Source of the DNA: Paenibacillus baekrokdamisoli
GTDB lineage: Bacteria > Bacillota > Bacilli > Paenibacillales > Paenibacillaceae
Reading direction: 5' to 3'
DNA length: 64,000 nt
NCBI RefSeq assembly: GCF_003945345.1
Contig: NZ_AP019308.1
Location: 1,736,001 to 1,800,000, forward strand
Positions 60,601 through 64,000 of this stretch are shown here, piece by piece (the stretch's first letter is position 1; each line of letters opens with the position of its first letter). Made by a program: the position numbers and the translations under genes. The notes under the pieces were generated by a model. That model was not told where the DNA came from. It searched no databases and saw nothing but the letters and a program-made list of their open reading frames with translations.

Positions 60601-60798
60601 ATTCGGGCGTATAGATGGTCATGCGCGGTGGTTCAACTGGAATATTTATTTTGAGAACAGATGGATTATCCTAATAATGCTATAGGCAAAGAAATGAGAG
60701 GCCATACGAACACGGCATCAGCGGACTCGAGAACTCCTATAATCACACCGCTAATTCTTTTTGAAAGGTTATTGATATAATAGAAAGGTGGGAGATTT

Positions 60799-61314
60799 TT
60801 GATAGAAACAAAACGTCTTATAATTAGAGAAATGGTGCAGTCCGATTATGATGCATTGTGCGGAATATTGTGTGATGAGGAAGTAATGCGTGCTGCTTAT
60901 GAAAGTGCATTCAACTTAGAAGAAGCACAAAATTGGCTTAACAGACATCTTAAAAGATATGAAGAGTATGGTTTTGGACTTTGGGCTGTTGTATTAAAAG
61001 AAACAAACGAAATGATTGGTCAATGTGGCTTGACAATGCAAGGCTGGAGAGAAAAAGAAATTTTGGAAATAGGATTTTTGTTTCAAAAAGCGTATTGGCA
61101 CAAAGGTTACGCAACAGAAGCGGCAATTGCTTGCAAGGAATACGCTTTCTCTGTTCTTAATGCAAATAGGGTTTATTCTATTATTAGGGACACAAATATA
61201 GCCTCTCAAAAAGTTGCTGTTCGAAACGGTATGAATATTATTGATAAAGATACTAAGAATTTTAGGAATATAGATATGGAATTTTTTCTGTATTCTGTAG
61301 AGCGAACAAAATGA
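60799..61314 (+). CDS. GNAT N-acetyltransferase (RimJ/RimL-like, cargo)
   Basis: 171 residues. Strand-helix pattern ETKRLIIREMVQSDYDALC at the start, acetyl-CoA loop in GFLFQKAYWHKGYATEAAIA (Q/R-x-x-G-x-A), then NANRVYSIIRDTNIASQKVA and RNGMNIID. This is the RimJ/RimL-like class, which acetylates protein N-termini, amino acids or small drugs. TTG 60799 has GAAAGGTGGGAG upstream. It lies 200 bp after the PIN gene, with an AT-rich spacer (60601-60798) that may carry its own promoter, and about 100 bp before the right-end sites. The substrate is unknown. Confidence 0.85.
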   Translation: MIETKRLIIREMVQSDYDALCGILCDEEVMRAAYESAFNLEEAQNWLNRHLKRYEEYGFGLWAVVLKETNEMIGQCGLTMQGWREKEILEIGFLFQKAYWHKGYATEAAIACKEYAFSVLNANRVYSIIRDTNIASQKVAVRNGMNIIDKDTKNFRNIDMEFFLYSVERTK

Positions 61315-61417
61315 GCATAATACAAAGTAAAAAACAATTGATAATGTAATATGCCTTTAAATGCTATTATGAAATTCAAATTGGGTGAAGTAGTGAAGTA
61401 AGCAATCGAATAATGCA

Positions 61418-61526
61418 TGACACAATAATCCCGCAATCAAATTCTTGATTGCGGGATTATTGTGTCAATAAAACTACTGGGGGTATTATTGATTCAGCAT
61501 TGCGGGTAAGTTTGTGTCATTGGACA
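61418..61526. repeat. Right-end TnsB-type binding sites
   Basis: A perfect 23-bp inverted repeat (61418-61440 and 61445-61467, loop ATTC) holds two opposed sites of the form TGACACAATAATCCCGCAAT. The terminal site (61504-61526, read inward TGTCCAATGACACAAA) is the inverse of the left terminus, and a partial CCCCC/GGGGG block lies between at 61477-61487. Confidence 0.8.
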
Positions 61527-61531
61527 AATGA
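61527..61531. repeat. Target-site duplication, right (AATGA)
   Basis: Exact copy of 50850-50854 directly after the right terminus. Confidence 0.9.
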
Positions 61532-61699
61532 TGAAGAAAAAAGTTACTAGGCATTAAATCTATTTATAGACATATGTATAAAATACGGGTTTTGTGTATA
61601 TGTACATGGGAAAACACAGATCGCTAAATACCTTTGCTTTTTCGTGTCATCATTATTCTGTACTGCCCTTTATAAGTTTTCTTCAAATGAACACATTAC

Positions 61700-61748
61700 A
61701 AAAAAACTAAGCGACCTCTCCCCGGTAGATTACCGAGAAGCGATCGCC
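61700..61748 (-). terminator. Terminator of the nir operon
   Basis: Read on the minus strand, the hairpin GGCGATCGCTTCTCGGTA/TACCGGGGAGAGGTCGCT (61710-61748) is followed by TTAGTTTTTTTG. It lies 27 bp after the channel gene stop. The stretch 61532-61699 has no gene. Confidence 0.75.
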
Positions 61749-61774
61749 ACTTAACAAACTCTTTTTATTACAGT

Positions 61775-62566
61775 CTACTTTTTATTTCTTATTTTTCGAA
61801 CTGGGGAAATAACCCAGTACACCATACCAACGAACAGACCTCCGCCAACAATATTGCCTAAAGTAACCGGGATCATATTATGCAACCATCCAGCAATTGA
61901 TATTGTTTCTGGGTGATTCGGTAGTAAAGTAGCAATACTTAATAGCGTCATATTAGCCACGCTATGCTCATAACCACTCGCAATAAAGGCAAATAGACAC
62001 CACCAGATGAGGATTAATTTAGCGACTTCCTCCTTGGCCCGAATGGACATCCAAATAGCTAGACATACTAACCAGTTACAAAGAATACCTCGAAAAAACA
62101 GTTCCATTACGGGTAGATGCATCTTTTTAGCTGCTGCCATAAAGAGAAGGTGTTCAGCAGGTATACCCTTGAACAGCCCCGAACCTAGAACCAATAAGCA
62201 AAGAACCAAAGCCCCTAGTAAATTACCTATAAATACGATGCTCCAGTTCTTAACCGTATCCTTCACGGTTGTTCTACCTGCTAATGAACTCATCATAAAA
62301 AACATATTATTACCTGTAAATAGCTCTGAACCTGCAAATATGACTAAGGTGAGTGCGATTCCAAAAGATCCCCCCATAACGAGGGATTGAAAAGGTGACT
62401 TGATTGCGGCTAATGGGGCACCTAATGTGTAAATTAGGATAATCCCAAATCCCACATAGGCACCCGCTAATGCAGCAGCAATTGTATAGCGAAGTACACT
62501 TTCGTTCATCTTTTCTTTTTTCTTAACCGCCGACTCTACTATGGACTCTACACTTTCTGTATACAA
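61775..62566 (-). CDS. nirC: Formate/nitrite transporter family channel (NirC-like)
   Basis: 263 residues with six membrane segments and the FNT signatures AAALAGAYVGFGIILIY (first helix), FAGSELFTGNNMFFMM and SGYEHSVANMTLLSI with the conserved pore His (EHSVAN). It would form a pentameric channel for nitrite (or formate) in the cytoplasmic membrane. TTG 62566 is used because GGGAGGT, inside the end of nirD, is about 8 bases upstream. Located directly after nirB-nirD, so nitrite uptake for reduction to ammonium is the likely job; NirC is chosen over FocA by context. Confidence 0.9.
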   Translation of the reverse strand: MYTESVESIVESAVKKKEKMNESVLRYTIAAALAGAYVGFGIILIYTLGAPLAAIKSPFQSLVMGGSFGIALTLVIFAGSELFTGNNMFFMMSSLAGRTTVKDTVKNWSIVFIGNLLGALVLCLLVLGSGLFKGIPAEHLLFMAAAKKMHLPVMELFFRGILCNWLVCLAIWMSIRAKEEVAKLILIWWCLFAFIASGYEHSVANMTLLSIATLLPNHPETISIAGWLHNMIPVTLGNIVGGGLFVGMVYWVISPVRKIRNKK

Positions 62567-62571
62567 GCGGT

Positions 62572-62901
62572 CTACCTCCCATAAAAGCCAATTTGAATAT
62601 CGTCGTTCTTCACAATAACAGGATATGTCGCGACTTGCCCTGTATCTGGTGCTTGCACTGCTCCACTCGTTAGATCAATCTTCCAGTCATGTAAGGGGTC
62701 ATAGATATAATGTCCAGATACGATCGCTTCGGCCAAAGGCCCTCCCTTAGGGTGCGGCGACTTATTCGCCAAAGCGTATACATTCCCATCCGAAGTACGA
62801 AATATAGCAATCTCCTGACCTTCAATGATCACAACGCGACCCACTTGTACTAAACACTCTTCAATCGAACCTATAGAATAATAATTAGTTGTCATTTCCA
62901 T
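62572..62901 (-). CDS. nirD: Nitrite reductase small subunit NirD
   Basis: 109 residues, a Rieske-like fold typical of NirD: VGRVVIIEGQEIAIFRTSDG, CxH ligands replaced (ANKSPHPKGGPLAEAIVSGH, DPLHDWKIDLTSG), so it probably has no Fe-S cluster, as in other NirD proteins. It completes the NADH-dependent assimilatory nitrite reductase with NirB in the cytosol. ATG 62901 has GGGGGAGAG upstream; 37 bp separate it from nirB and 5 bp from the channel gene. Confidence 0.93.
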   Translation of the reverse strand: MEMTTNYYSIGSIEECLVQVGRVVIIEGQEIAIFRTSDGNVYALANKSPHPKGGPLAEAIVSGHYIYDPLHDWKIDLTSGAVQAPDTGQVATYPVIVKNDDIQIGFYGR

Positions 62902-62938
62902 TTGAACTCTCCCCCTTTCCTTTCAACATACTAATGGA

Positions 62939-64000
62939 TTATTCCACTGAAATTGCAGAAATGTTATCCTCAAACAGAGCTGTTCGTGTTTTGTCATCAT
63001 TAAGCATCTTTCTCCATGGTTCTTCCACCTGTTGTAGTGCAATTTCAATTCGATTAACGAGTTCTTTACGGTTATCTAGATTATCCAATATTGCAGACTG
63101 AATCTGTTCAAGGCTTATCCGTTCTACCCATTCCGAAGTTCTCTCCAAATATTTGCCGGTTTCACGATAATACTGCATAATTGCTCCACAAATCTCTATC
63201 AATTCTTCATCACTTTTAACCTTACAGAAGCTATCAGCAATACGAGACTTAATCCCTCCATTACCTCCAATAAAGATTTCCCATCCTCCATCATTTCCGA
63301 CGATACCGATATCCTTGGTACATGCTTCTGCACAGTTCCGCGGACAACCATTCACAGCATATTTAAATTTGGCAGGTAAATCGAGACGCTCAAATTTACG
63401 TTCTAATAGTTCTCCCATAGACATGGAATCTTGTGTGCCGAATCGACAGAATTGGGAACCTACACATGTTTTGACCGTACGCAGCGATTTAGCATAAGCA
63501 TAACCTGAAGGCATATCAAGTTCTTCCCATACTTTAGGTAAGTCTTTCTTCTTGACTCCAATCAGAGCCAGCCTTTGTCCACCTGTCACTTTAATGACCT
63601 TAACATCATATTTCAAGGAAACATCAGCGATTGTCTTGAGATCTTCCGGTGTCGTAACGCCACCATACATCCGTGGAACAACAGTGTACGTCCCGTCTTT
63701 TTGAATATTTGCGTTCATTCGTTCGTTAACAAACCGTGATTCTTTCTCGTCTTCATAACTCTCTGGATAAATCATACCCAAGTAGTAGTTGATTGCTGGT
63801 CGGCATTTAGAGCAGCCCTCCGCGTTGCTCCACCCAAGAACATTCATAACTTCACGTGTCGTTGTCAAACCTTTCGCCTTAATCTCTGCTACTACTTCAT
63901 CCCTATCGAGCGAAGTACAACTACAAATCCCTTTTTTCGAAGCGGTCTTGAAGCCATCCCCAAGGACATACTGCAGTATTTGCTCAACAACTGGTTTACA
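62939..64000 (-). CDS. nirB: Nitrite reductase large subunit NirB (partial, C-terminal)
   Basis: 353 residues to the window edge; the reading frame continues beyond base 64000, so the N-terminal FAD/NADH part is not seen. Visible are the [2Fe-2S] BFD-like region (GICSCTSLDRDEVVAEIKAK, GWSNAEGCSKCRPAINYYLG) and the sulfite/nitrite reductase domain with sirohaem/4Fe-4S cysteines in TCVGSQFCRFGTQDS and NGCPRNCAEACTKDIG. NirB reduces nitrite to ammonium with NADH. It is first of nirB-nirD-nirC. The internal ATG at 63868 is not the start. Confidence 0.94.
   Translation of the reverse strand, partial: CKPVVEQILQYVLGDGFKTASKKGICSCTSLDRDEVVAEIKAKGLTTTREVMNVLGWSNAEGCSKCRPAINYYLGMIYPESYEDEKESRFVNERMNANIQKDGTYTVVPRMYGGVTTPEDLKTIADVSLKYDVKVIKVTGGQRLALIGVKKKDLPKVWEELDMPSGYAYAKSLRTVKTCVGSQFCRFGTQDSMSMGELLERKFERLDLPAKFKYAVNGCPRNCAEACTKDIGIVGNDGGWEIFIGGNGGIKSRIADSFCKVKSDEELIEICGAIMQYYRETGKYLERTSEWVERISLEQIQSAILDNLDNRKELVNRIEIALQQVEEPWRKMLNDDKTRTALFEDNISAISVE

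Larger units (their letters stand above)
50855..61526 (+). mobile_element. Complete Tn7-like transposon (10,672 bp)
   Basis: The left end starts TGTCCAATGACACAAA (50855-50870) and the right end finishes with its exact reverse complement (61511-61526), between 5-bp AATGA duplications. Inside, in order: tnsA, tnsB, tnsC, tniQ/tnsD (one operon), then a UvrA-like gene, a serine hydrolase, a PIN-domain gene and a GNAT gene, all on the plus strand. There is no tnsE-like gene and no Cas or CRISPR. Perfect ends and intact genes suggest a recent insertion. Confidence 0.95.

Noticed and set aside
50855..61526. CRISPR-associated Tn7 (CAST) interpretation
   Set aside because: No Cas gene, repeat-spacer array or tracr-like segment is inside the element, and the TniQ protein has the long TnsD-like size. 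It is treated as a homing Tn7-like element.

Overview
The window looks like a chromosomal accessory region of a spore-forming Bacillota, most likely Paenibacillus or a close relative. The reasons are several secreted proteins with copper-amine-oxidase N-terminal ('stalk') domains, an exosporium-type protein, strong AGGAGG/GAGGTGAT ribosome binding sites with many TTG and GTG starts, and many similar intergenic hairpins. Intact genes alternate with an unusually large number of relics. No rRNA, tRNA, CRISPR array or cas gene was seen.

Layout. 1-3100: the end of gnd, a DJ-1/PfpI gene and a recombination scar (res-like site, resolvase stub, headless MFS transporter). 3500-9000: an AraC regulator divergent from an SDR, an Old Yellow Enzyme, a decayed CMD gene, a GC-rich SDR that looks foreign, and a broken DUF3737 gene. 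9000-12300: a two-component system, a tiny membrane peptide and a zinc-type dehydrogenase. 12500-14450: two broken carbohydrate-related genes. 14500-22300: an exosporium-like gene, an arsR-SRPBCC-doxX operon with visible operators, an AraC/GyrI gene, a HipA-like kinase, and a merR-SRPBCC operon with a 19-bp-spacer promoter. 22600-31800: a catabolic locus with an IclR regulator divergent from a U32-like protein, an IlvD/EDD dehydratase, an SDR, an ABC sugar importer without its own ATPase, and an aldehyde dehydrogenase. Together these fit non-phosphorylative oxidation of a sugar or sugar acid.

32300-50800 is a patchwork: small stand-alone genes (GNAT, VOC, DinB, APH, secreted proteins) separated by hairpin repeats, a GTCGG...CCGAC-bounded MITE-like family (four members), and IS110-family elements (one intact, one frameshifted, two fragments). 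Both near-full-length IS110 copies lie between direct GCAGCGC repeats in a hairpin and share a conserved ~170-nt leader that I propose encodes a bridge (guide) RNA.

50855-61526 is the main find: an apparently complete Tn7-like transposon of 10,672 bp. It has 16-bp terminal inverted repeats (TGTCCAATGACACAAA), a perfect 5-bp target duplication (AATGA), palindromic TnsB-type sites at both ends, a tnsA-tnsB-tnsC-tniQ(tnsD) operon, and cargo coding for a UvrA-like ABC protein, a serine beta-lactamase-like hydrolase, a PIN-domain protein and a GNAT acetyltransferase. To its right, on the minus strand, lies an assimilatory nitrite module (nirB partial, nirD, and a formate/nitrite channel).
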